Source: Deltaproteobacteria bacterium
GTDB lineage: Bacteria > Desulfobacterota > Desulfarculia > Adiutricales > Adiutricaceae
Direction of reading: 5' to 3'
Assembly (NCBI GenBank): GCA_031257955.1
Contig: JAIRNQ010000342.1
Coordinates: 1-9,471, forward strand
Length of the DNA: 9,471 bases
The translations under genes and the position numbers were made by a program. The notes beneath the pieces were generated by a model that ran no database searches, had not been told where the DNA came from, and saw nothing but the letters and a program-made list of their open reading frames with translations. This document shows, one piece after another, positions 1 to 4,887 of this stretch; position 1 is the first letter of the stretch, and every line of letters begins with the position of its first letter.

Positions 1-137
1 AAAAATCCCTCCCGTGTCGGTCTGGAAAATTAGGATAGGGGGCGGGTTGTATGCAAAATAGATGCCAATACTCTCAAATTTCAGGCCGGTTTGAAAAAAA
101 ATTTGACGCTTTTGTACTGTAAGCTCGAAAATAAGTC
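1..137. other. A/T-rich flank with no recognised gene
   Basis: I see no coding sequence here on either strand. The stretch is rich in A and T and contains a run of eight A residues near 93-101. It lies immediately upstream of the promoter at 138-165 and may be the edge of the A/T-rich island that carries the small-gene family. Confidence 0.5.
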
Positions 138-165
138 TTGACATGATAAATTGAAATGATATAAT
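138..165 (+). promoter_or_regulatory. Near-consensus sigma-70 promoter with extended -10
   Basis: A perfect -35 hexamer TTGACA (138-143) is followed by a 16-nt spacer and a perfect -10 hexamer TATAAT (160-165). TG at 157-158 adds the extended -10 element. Transcription would start near 172, about 300 nt before the first small gene. Such a strong housekeeping promoter with a long leader suggests either a regulated 5' UTR or a separate small RNA made from 172 onward. Confidence 0.8.
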
Positions 166-171
166 CATCCC

Positions 172-470
172 ATAAATTAAAACTCAAATTGATTTTCGCA
201 ATACCGTTGTAAGCCCGTCTGAAAAGACAGACACATTTAAACTCAACCGTTAAACGGTTCCAAAGGTTATCGGTAGCAAATGTTAACGGTTCCAGATGTT
301 ATCAGTTGGTCGTCGCTCAAAGATTCGACCATTTACACCACGGTTCTCCATGGTTAGGCGCGAGCGGCCCCGGCGTTTTCCCGGACCGCTTGGGTAAGCC
401 TGAAGTAGGCCGTTTGGCAAAACGTCATTCCAGCGCGACAATGCCCCGATTCAGTCGTTAGAGGAAAAAA
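172..470 (+). promoter_or_regulatory. Structured ~300-nt leader RNA upstream of the first small gene
   Basis: No gene is visible between the promoter and the ATG at 471, but the RNA would be rich in structure. Visible pieces, in order: an inverted repeat AACCGTT/AACGGTT at 245-259; two ~25-nt direct repeats (249-274 and 282-306); a 6-bp stem 307-312/326-331; a G/C hairpin with GCGG 364-367/CCGC 386-389 and CCGG 370-373/CCGG 381-384 around the loop CGTTTTC; and a small GCCT/AGGC hairpin at 398-410. The loop bases CGTTTT (374-379) are exactly complementary to AAAACG (419-424), so a pseudoknot is possible. No U-tract follows the G/C hairpin, so it is not a classical intrinsic terminator. I do not recognise a known riboswitch. 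The leader could control translation of the family or be an independent RNA. Confidence 0.5.
249..306 (+). repeat. Two imperfect ~25-nt direct repeats in the leader
   Basis: Copy A (249-274) and copy B (282-306) share the pattern GTTA(A)ACGGTTCC, then a variable 3-4 nt, then GTTATCRGT, with a 33-nt offset. Copy A also overlaps the inverted repeat at 245-259. Two readings are possible: operator or binding sites for a regulator, or repeated RNA modules. Confidence 0.65.
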
Positions 471-887
471 ATGAAAATTCGTCAAGATTTCGTAACTAAT
501 AGTTCATCTACTTCTTTTGTTATCTCTATGAAGGAAAAATTCACGTTAAAGAATTTTCTTAAGGCTCTGAAAGTTAATGATAAAGGTCTTATGAACCAGT
601 TTTATATTGATACGTTTGAAGTCATTAATAAGAATAAACAGGAAATTAATTTGAAATTTGAAAAAAATGACCTTGGATTGTTTAATTTTGATGACTTTTT
701 AGATTTTTATTGTGAATCTGAGATAGTAATCGATAATGTAAAAAAATTGTTAGAAAATAAAAGAGAAGTATATCTTGGCGAATTTGAAAATTATTCAATG
801 AATAGTATTGAAGAGTATTTACTTAAAACGGTTATCGATATATCTACGGATGATATATTTTTTTCTAGTTTACGAGATTATTTTTAG
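471..887 (+). CDS. Small protein with QDFVTNSSSTSF N-terminus, paralogue 1
   Basis: This 138-residue protein has no function I recognise. The N-terminus MKIRQDFVTNSSSTSF is followed by SMKEKFTLKNFLKAL (19-33), an asparagine/lysine-rich middle with F-D-F-V-I-N-K-N-K spacing, VKKLLENKREVYLGEF (90-105) and an acidic tail ending in SLRDYF. There is no signal peptide, membrane segment or obvious catalytic motif. GAGG (461-464) lies 6 nt upstream of the ATG, so the start is well supported. From memory, similar serine-rich starts (xFVSNSSSSSF) occur on many hypothetical bacterial and phage proteins, and the role of that tag is not known to me. The gene is first in a cluster of four paralogues and is much more A/T-rich than the right half of the window, which suggests horizontal acquisition. 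It is probably transcribed from the promoter at 138-165. Confidence 0.85.
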   Translation: MKIRQDFVTNSSSTSFVISMKEKFTLKNFLKALKVNDKGLMNQFYIDTFEVINKNKQEINLKFEKNDLGLFNFDDFLDFYCESEIVIDNVKKLLENKREVYLGEFENYSMNSIEEYLLKTVIDISTDDIFFSSLRDYF

Positions 888-947
888 TAAAAATTGATTT
901 TTTATTAAATTTATCTTTAATGAAATAAATAATATATAGGTTTTATT

Positions 948-1367
948 ATGATTTTTCACCAAGATTTCGTAACAAATTGTTCTACAACGACATTTATAAT
1001 TTCTATGAAGGAAGATTTTACACTAGAAAATTTTTTAAAGGCAGTTAAAATTGATAAAGATCATGTTTTATATAAATTTATTGTAGATATTTTTACAGTA
1101 ATAAATAAGAATAAACATAATATTGATGAGTATCAAAATTTATTGGATAAAGAGTCAAATAGTTTAGATAAAATTTTAGATTGCTATTGTTCTAACGAAA
1201 AATCTTTTAATATAGTAAGTAAATTGATCCAAGAAAAAAGAATTGTCTATGTTGGTGAGTTTCATGGCTATCTTGCTGATCCAACTGAGTCATATTTATG
1301 CGAGGGTGAAATTTTATTTTCAAATAATGATATTTACTTTGAAAGTTTAAAAGGTAGCTATTACTAA
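948..1367 (+). CDS. Small protein of the same family with divergent N-terminus, paralogue 2
   Basis: This 139-residue paralogue starts MIFHQDFVTNCSTTTF, so the KIR of the other three copies has become IFH and one tag serine is now cysteine (residue 11). The rest follows the family plan: SMKEDFTLENFLKAVKI (19-35), FIVDIFTVINKNK, then RIVYVGEF, ESYLC and DIYFESLKGSYY at the end. It follows paralogue 1 after a 60-nt, very A/T-rich gap. The Shine-Dalgarno is weak (TAGG at 937-940, 7 nt from the ATG), so expression may be lower or coupled to the upstream gene. It is the most divergent tag of the four, either from loss of constraint on the tag or from specialisation. Function is unknown. Both 1 and 2 are the most A/T-rich genes in the window. 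Confidence 0.82.
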   Translation: MIFHQDFVTNCSTTTFIISMKEDFTLENFLKAVKIDKDHVLYKFIVDIFTVINKNKHNIDEYQNLLDKESNSLDKILDCYCSNEKSFNIVSKLIQEKRIVYVGEFHGYLADPTESYLCEGEILFSNNDIYFESLKGSYY

Positions 1368-1380
1368 CCTTAAATTTTCT

Positions 1381-1494
1381 TAACTGGGACTTTGTTTTTT
1401 CGGCGCAGTTAGCCCGGCTCTGCTTATGGGCAGCCTAGTGCGAATGGGTGTAGAGCCGAGTTGGTTTAGAAAAGAATTTGGGCTAACCCAGCTA
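1381..1494 (+). ncRNA. Putative structured RNA element between paralogues 2 and 3
   Basis: Three nested complementary segments suggest a folded RNA: TAACTGGG (1381-1388) against CCCAGCTA (1487-1494, one mismatch), GTTAGCCC (1408-1415) against GGGCTAAC (1480-1487, perfect), and GGCTCT (1416-1421) against AGAGCC (1452-1457, perfect). Inside, GCCTA/TGGGT can close a small hairpin with one or two wobble pairs. An alternative pairing exists between GGTTTAG (1463-1469) and CTAACC (1483-1488), which would compete with the 8-bp stem, as in a switch. A T-run at 1395-1400 precedes the main stems. I do not recognise the family. It could be a leader for paralogue 3, an independent small RNA, or part of a mobile element. 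Confidence 0.4.
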
Positions 1495-1512
1495 ATCTCA
1501 GATGCCTTATGA

Positions 1513-1522
1513 GTAAGGATTG
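1513..1522 (+). repeat. Left copy of 10-bp target-site duplication
   Basis: GTAAGGATTG directly abuts the left end of the 133-bp inverted-repeat element. An identical copy abuts the right end at 1656-1665. This copy overlaps the right arm of a small CCTTA/TAAGG hairpin (1505-1518). Confidence 0.85.
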
Positions 1523-1655
1523 CAATGTCAACAACTTAAGCTTGCTCGGCTAGCTTGCTTTTGTTGGCGACTGGATAGCATCCGCTCAATTAGCGGCTCT
1601 CAGATTATGACGCTTATCCGCAGTTGCGGTCAGGCGCCTTAAGTTGTTGACATTG
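1523..1655. mobile_element. 133-bp MITE-like element with perfect 18-bp terminal inverted repeats
   Basis: The left end CAATGTCAACAACTTAAG (1523-1540) is the exact reverse complement of the right end (1638-1655). The element is flanked on both sides by GTAAGGATTG, the signature of transposition with a 10-bp target duplication. It is far too short for a transposase, so it is non-autonomous. The interior has two small hairpins (CCGCT/AGCGG at 1582-1596 and CCGC/GCGG at 1618-1629). An 18-bp terminal repeat with a duplication of about 10 bp is compatible with elements mobilised by IS4/IS231-type transposases. This family assignment is inference. The insertion lies 28 bp upstream of the start codon of paralogue 3. 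The homologous leader of paralogue 4 lacks the element and shows the uninterrupted state. Confidence 0.88.
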
Positions 1656-1665
1656 GTAAGGATTG
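1656..1665 (+). repeat. Right copy of 10-bp target-site duplication
   Basis: GTAAGGATTG here is identical to 1513-1522 and runs straight into AGCTTTTTGGAGG, the ribosome-binding region of paralogue 3. Confidence 0.85.
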
Positions 1666-1683
1666 AGCTTTTTGGAGGATAAT

Positions 1684-2103
1684 ATGAAAATTCGCCAAGA
1701 TTTTGTTTCTAACAGTTCATCAACTTCCTTTGTGGTGTCCATGAAGGAAGATTTCACTCTCGAAAACTTTAAAAAAACACTAGGAATAACTCAAAATAAC
1801 CTTTTAGCTGGTATCGTAAAGGATATTTTCGGGGTTATTAATTCTAAGAAAAGAGACGTTAAAGATATAGTGGAGAAGTATCCCAAATTTTATAATGACC
1901 CTATAGATGTTTTTGAAGAATATTGCTATGATTCTGACTCGCTTGAGTTAGTAAAAAAGCTATTAAAAGATAATAGAAAAGTATATGTTGGCTCTTTTGC
2001 AGATCAAGGGTGGGATAATCCGATAGAACTATATCTCTGCTTCAGCAAAATCCTTATATCAAACGAGGACATATATCTAGAAAGCTTACGCGAGTACTAT
2101 TGA
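1684..2103 (+). CDS. Small protein with QDFVSNSSSTSF N-terminus, paralogue 3
   Basis: This 139-residue family member begins MKIRQDFVSNSSSTSF. I placed the start at the ATG at 1684 because GGAGG (1674-1678) lies 5 nt before it and because this makes the N-terminus match paralogues 1 and 4. An upstream TTG at 1663 is in frame but falls before the ribosome-binding site and partly within the target duplication. The body shows SMKEDFTLENFKKTL (19-33), DIFGVINSKK, EEYCYDSDSLELVKKLLKDNRKVYVGSF, and the tail NPIELYLC..KILIS.EDIYLESLREYY. It is closest to paralogue 4, including its 3' flank, so these two come from a recent duplication. Function is unknown and no membrane or export signal is visible. 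The MITE inserted just upstream may have separated it from its original promoter or structured leader. Confidence 0.86.
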   Translation: MKIRQDFVSNSSSTSFVVSMKEDFTLENFKKTLGITQNNLLAGIVKDIFGVINSKKRDVKDIVEKYPKFYNDPIDVFEEYCYDSDSLELVKKLLKDNRKVYVGSFADQGWDNPIELYLCFSKILISNEDIYLESLREYY

Positions 2104-2237
2104 CCGTCTATGAGTCATTTGGCGATTGGCTTGGCTGCCCCTAAAAGAGGAGGTTTACAAGGCCAGTGCGGTCCGAGCCCGAGTCGTCAGTGGCAGAGTA
2201 GTCAAAGCCGACAGGATTGAGCTTTTTAGAGGATAAT

Positions 2238-2654
2238 ATGAAAATTCGCCAAGATTTTGTTACTAACAGTTCAGCAACTTCGTTCGTGGTGTCCATGAAG
2301 GAAGCTTTCACTCTCGAAAACTTTAGAAAAGCACTAAGAATAAGTCAAAATCACATTTTAGCTGGTTTCGTAAATGATATTTTCCAGGTTGTGAATTCTA
2401 AAAAATGTGATATCAAACAACTAATGCAGAACTTTGATAGATATTATAATAATATTATAGATATTTATGAAATTTTTTGTTATGATTCGAACTCGCTTGA
2501 GATCGTAAAAAAGCTATTAAAAGATAATAGAAAAGTATATGCTGGCTCTTTTGAAGATAAAGGGTTGGATAATCCTATAGAACTATATCTCTGCTACAGC
2601 AAAATCCTTATATCAAACAGGGACATATATCTGGAAAGCTTAGAAGAGTACTGA
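2238..2654 (+). CDS. Small protein with QDFVTNSSATSF N-terminus, paralogue 4
   Basis: This 138-residue family member begins MKIRQDFVTNSSATSF. The start at 2238 is supported by AGAGGA at 2228-2233. An in-frame TTG at 2217 lies upstream of that site. The C-terminal third is nearly identical to paralogue 3 (LVKKLLKDNRK/IVKKLLKDNRK, then NPIELYLCYSKILIS, DIYLESLEEY), while residues about 33-75 differ much more, so the middle evolves fastest. It ends one codon earlier than paralogue 3: the final TAT of that gene is TGA here, and the ancestral TGA follows immediately, giving two stops in a row. The gene is followed by an amplified G/C-rich repeat and, at 3085, a terminator. Function is unknown. Confidence 0.86.
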   Translation: MKIRQDFVTNSSATSFVVSMKEAFTLENFRKALRISQNHILAGFVNDIFQVVNSKKCDIKQLMQNFDRYYNNIIDIYEIFCYDSNSLEIVKKLLKDNRKVYAGSFEDKGLDNPIELYLCYSKILISNRDIYLESLEEY

Positions 2655-2714
2655 TGACCGTCTATGAGTCATTTGGCGATTGGCTCGGCTGCCACTAAAA
2701 GACGAGGTTAACAA

Positions 2715-2866
2715 GGCCAGAGCGGTCCGAGCCCGAGTCGTCAGTGGCAGAGTGGTCAAAGCCCGAGTCGTCGGGGGCCAGAGCGGTCCGAGCCCGAGTC
2801 GTCGTGGCAGAGTAGTCAAAGCCCGAGTCGTCGGGGGCCAGAGCGGTCCGAGGCCGAGTCGTCGGG
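2715..2866 (+). repeat. ~30-bp tandem repeat array with 60-bp higher-order period
   Basis: Five units of about 30 bp share the core GAGTCGTC at 2735, 2765, 2796, 2825 and 2856. They alternate between two types: one with GCCAGAGCGGTCCGAG, the other with GGCAGAGTRGTCAAAG. The 60-bp dimers 2744-2803 and 2804-2863 differ at only two positions. One and a half copies also occur between paralogues 3 and 4 (about 2160-2209). No unique spacers separate the units, so this is not a CRISPR array. Confidence 0.85.
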
Positions 2867-3084
2867 GCTGAAGCGGTAAAAGCTACCGGGCCAGAGCCAG
2901 CGGTGACAGAATCGTTTAGGCCAAAGCCAGACAGAGATTTGAAGCCATAGCCTATTTTTCTGGCCGACCGGGAAGTGGCCCTGGACTGGTTTGTCGGGCG
3001 CCATGAAATAGTTATTTTGCCGGGAAACGTCTTGCCCCGATTCGCGTCGTGGGCCTGACGCGTGTCTAGCCTGGTTCGCCACTG
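2867..3084. other. Non-coding stretch between repeat array and terminator
   Basis: No credible gene is seen. Degenerate traces of the GCCAGAGC repeat continue to about 2930. A 6-bp inverted repeat CGCGTC/GACGCG occurs at 3043-3062. If the + strand transcript continues to the terminator at 3085, this stretch would be 3' UTR. Confidence 0.4.
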
Positions 3085-3119
3085 GGCCGGTTTGGGAAAC
3101 CAAGCCGGCCTATTTTGTT
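3085..3119 (+). terminator. Strong intrinsic terminator ending the small-gene transcription unit
   Basis: GGCCGGTTTGG (3085-3095) pairs over 11 bp, with one G-T wobble, with CCAAGCCGGCC (3100-3110) around a GAAA tetraloop. TATTTTGTT follows. The U-rich tail is on the + strand side only, so it stops + strand transcription, about 430 nt after paralogue 4. This suggests that the repeat array is transcribed. Confidence 0.82.
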
Positions 3120-3456
3120 GGGGGCCGAAGGCTGGCCGAGTGGAAGGGTAGGCCAGAGTGGCCTTGCGGATGGTGGGGTTTAGGGAGAAGGGCCGCCGAT
3201 CGGGGTAATGACTCGGCTGCCAGAATGGGTAGTTCCGGGGTTTGGAGTAGATTGGGTTTAGGCGAGGGCCGAGGCACCCGAGGAACCCGGGGAGCTTGTG
3301 GAGCCCGAGGAACCCGGGGAACTGGGCTTCGTAGCCTCTGGCTTTGGACGGTGGTTATTTTTAGCTTCGGGGTTGGTCTTGGAAAAAAGGGATTATGGCC
3401 GGTAAAGCTAAATATTGTCGCGATGTTGGGGTCGGGATTGTTTGGATGGGTTGTTT
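3120..3456. other. Low-complexity G/C-rich spacer, no gene seen
   Basis: Only proline- or glycine-rich low-complexity frames exist here, and I do not accept them as genes. The stretch contains a 17-nt exact direct repeat, CCCGAGGAACCCGGGGA, at 3277-3293 and 3304-3320. It separates the convergent small-gene cluster from the radical SAM gene. Confidence 0.45.
3277..3320. repeat. 17-nt exact direct repeat
   Basis: CCCGAGGAACCCGGGGA occurs at 3277-3293 and again at 3304-3320, with a 27-nt offset. A partial third copy of the pattern (GAGGCACCCGAGG) overlaps the left end. It lies just downstream of the radical SAM gene. Confidence 0.75.
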
Positions 3457-4506
3457 TTAGTCCCGGCAACGGTTGACGTTGAAAAACTGGCAGCCTCCCC
3501 GACAAAAGGCATAGCTTTCGCAGGTTTTACAAGCCGAAATGGGCTGGTTTTGGGTTCCGGGAGTGCGCAATTTCTCCCGGGCCATGATGAATTCTTCCCC
3601 GTTCCTCCAACCGTCCCCCAAAGTCCGAGTCCTAAGATCGACCCCGTTTTTGGAGATATCGTTTATGAACGAGCAGGGATAAAGCATCAAATCTTCGGAA
3701 ATGTAGGCCGAAAACCTTCCCGCTTCGCAGAACTCTACCGTCTCCAAGGCCAGTTCAGGGCCCATTAGCGGAAGATAGGAAATCATGCAGCTATCGAAGC
3801 CGATTTTGCAGGTTTTCAGCTGGCCCAGTAACCCAAACAAACGCTTAACGTCTTCGGAATCCCTTAAACATAAGGATTCTGGAGAATGGATGGGTTTATA
3901 GTTTAGAAATACCAAGGCATTTATTTTTTCGAGGATGTCATGGCGGTTTTGTATTAGATCGATGGCCTCGGCGACGGTGTTTTGTCCCAACAAAAAATGG
4001 ATGTTGGTCTTGATTTGATAACGTTTGGCCCGATCGATTAGCTCCTGGGCCTCGAGGTAAGGGGCGTACCAGCTTACGGCCATGGCGCCGCAGTATTTCT
4101 TCGTGGCTTCGTAGACGGCCTCGGTCATGCCTTGGCCGTTGGTGGTGTAGGAGGGGACGATGCCATGGTCGCGGGTCATCTTCAGAATCTCGATGAATTG
4201 TGGGTGTTGGTTAGGGTTGCCGCCGCCCAGGGCCACTTGCAGGACGCCGACATTTTTGGCTTGGGCCATGGCCAGTCCGTAGTCCTCCAAGGGCATGAAT
4301 TTACCTTGCCTGTTCGAGCGACGGTAACAGAATTCGCATTCCCTTTCACAATAATTCGAGATGGCGATGTCCAATAATTCCGGTCCGCTGGCGTTATGGA
4401 AAGGATCGACGTTGTTCCGGCCGTATCTGACAAACATTCCCGTAGCCTGGTCAAAGAAAATCATGTAGTCGCTTTCTTTATAGTATCTGGTGATTTGGTT
4501 TGCCAT
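3457..4506 (-). CDS. Radical SAM/SPASM domain protein
   Basis: A 349-residue cytosolic enzyme of the radical S-adenosylmethionine superfamily. The cluster motif CxxxCxxC is C53-C57-C60 (CERECEFCY), and the glycine-rich SAM-binding strand is ALGGGNP at 92-98. The C-terminal part is a SPASM auxiliary-cluster domain: C260-AGR and C278 (the CxAGRx..YPC pattern), then C326-x2-C329-x5-C335-x3-C339 and C347. SPASM enzymes typically modify peptides (RiPP maturation, anaerobic sulfatases, quinohaem enzymes). The substrate here is not evident. The start is supported by AAGGGG at 4516-4521, 9 nt from the ATG, and a promoter lies at 4670-4642. It is alone in its transcription unit, convergent with the small-gene cluster. 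No classic short precursor gene is visible beside it, so a functional link to the QDFVxN family is only a hypothesis. Confidence 0.9.
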   Translation of the reverse strand: MANQITRYYKESDYMIFFDQATGMFVRYGRNNVDPFHNASGPELLDIAISNYCERECEFCYRRSNRQGKFMPLEDYGLAMAQAKNVGVLQVALGGGNPNQHPQFIEILKMTRDHGIVPSYTTNGQGMTEAVYEATKKYCGAMAVSWYAPYLEAQELIDRAKRYQIKTNIHFLLGQNTVAEAIDLIQNRHDILEKINALVFLNYKPIHSPESLCLRDSEDVKRLFGLLGQLKTCKIGFDSCMISYLPLMGPELALETVEFCEAGRFSAYISEDLMLYPCSFINDISKNGVDLRTRTLGDGWRNGEEFIMAREKLRTPGTQNQPISACKTCESYAFCRGGCQFFNVNRCRD

Positions 4507-4641
4507 GAATAGTAGCCCCTTGGTCGGATAAGTGAAGTTTTTGCCAACGATTTGATTAAGGCTGTTGTATTGAGGGATAATGAATTTAACGGCTGAAAAC
4601 CGTGTTGGAGTTTAAGGGTAAAAACATAAATACGTAAAAGT

Positions 4642-4670
4642 ATGGTAACTTAGTTTGAGACAATTGTCAA
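4642..4670 (-). promoter_or_regulatory. Promoter of the radical SAM gene
   Basis: On the - strand TTGACA (4670-4665) is followed by a 17-nt spacer and TACCAT (4647-4642), which keeps the key T, A and T positions of a -10 box. This would give a 5' UTR of roughly 130 nt. It is in an A/T-rich pocket between two G/C-rich blocks. Confidence 0.6.
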
Positions 4671-4745
4671 GGAAGTTTTGGAGAATGGGGGAAAACGTCA
4701 GCGGGTAAGGGCGAAAGGTTCTCGGGGCGGGCCAGGGGATGGCAT

Positions 4746-4777
4746 AAAAAAACGGCCCGAGCCAGGGCCCGTGGCCG
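4746..4777 (-). terminator. Intrinsic terminator of the microcompartment operon
   Basis: Read on the - strand, a G/C-rich hairpin (CGGCC 4777-4773 with GGCCG 4757-4753, with alternative inner GGCCC/GGGCC pairing) is followed directly by seven T residues (4752-4746). It lies about 110 nt after the stop of the pduT-like gene and isolates the operon from the radical SAM gene. Confidence 0.72.
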
Positions 4778-4887
4778 TGGAGGACGTTATGGGCTGGGGC
4801 CGGGCCGCTGAGTGGCAGGGTGGGGATTGGCTGGGCTTGCCTGGGGCCGGGCCGCGGAGGGCCGGGAGGGGTCCGAGGGGTCGGAAG

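Larger units (their letters stand above)
1661..2769 (+). repeat. ~554-bp tandem segmental duplication (paralogues 3 and 4)
   Basis: The unit running from AGGATTGAGCTTTTT before paralogue 3 through its 3' flank to GTCAAAGCC (about 1659-2209) is repeated from about 2214 to 2763. The two start codons are 554 bp apart. The 3' flanks match closely outside the genes too: both read GACCGTCTATGAGTCATT and continue into the same GGTCCGAGCCCGAGTCGTC repeat. The repeat of non-coding sequence shows duplication of DNA rather than convergent gene order. Confidence 0.85.

Noticed and set aside
364..389. G/C hairpin in the leader as an intrinsic terminator
   Set aside because: No U-tract follows it, and the stem is interrupted by an internal loop. 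It is better described as part of a folded leader.
1391..1400. T-rich run as an intrinsic terminator of genes 1-2
   Set aside because: No stable hairpin directly precedes the T-run.
1663..1683. Upstream TTG start for paralogue 3 (adds MSFLEDN)
   Set aside because: It precedes the GGAGG ribosome site and lies in the MITE target duplication. The internal ATG gives the family's conserved start. The same applies to 2217-2237 for paralogue 4.
2715..2866. Possible CRISPR array
   Set aside because: Repeat units abut each other without unique spacers, and no cas genes are present.
2680..2871. + strand open frame of 63 codons rich in RVV/ARVVGGQ
   Set aside because: It is a translation of the 60-bp repeat, whose period is a multiple of three. 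It starts with TTG and has no ribosome-binding site.
3110..3505. - strand proline-rich open frame of 131 codons
   Set aside because: It overlaps the end of the radical SAM gene, is low-complexity from local G/C-rich repeats, and runs across the terminator region.
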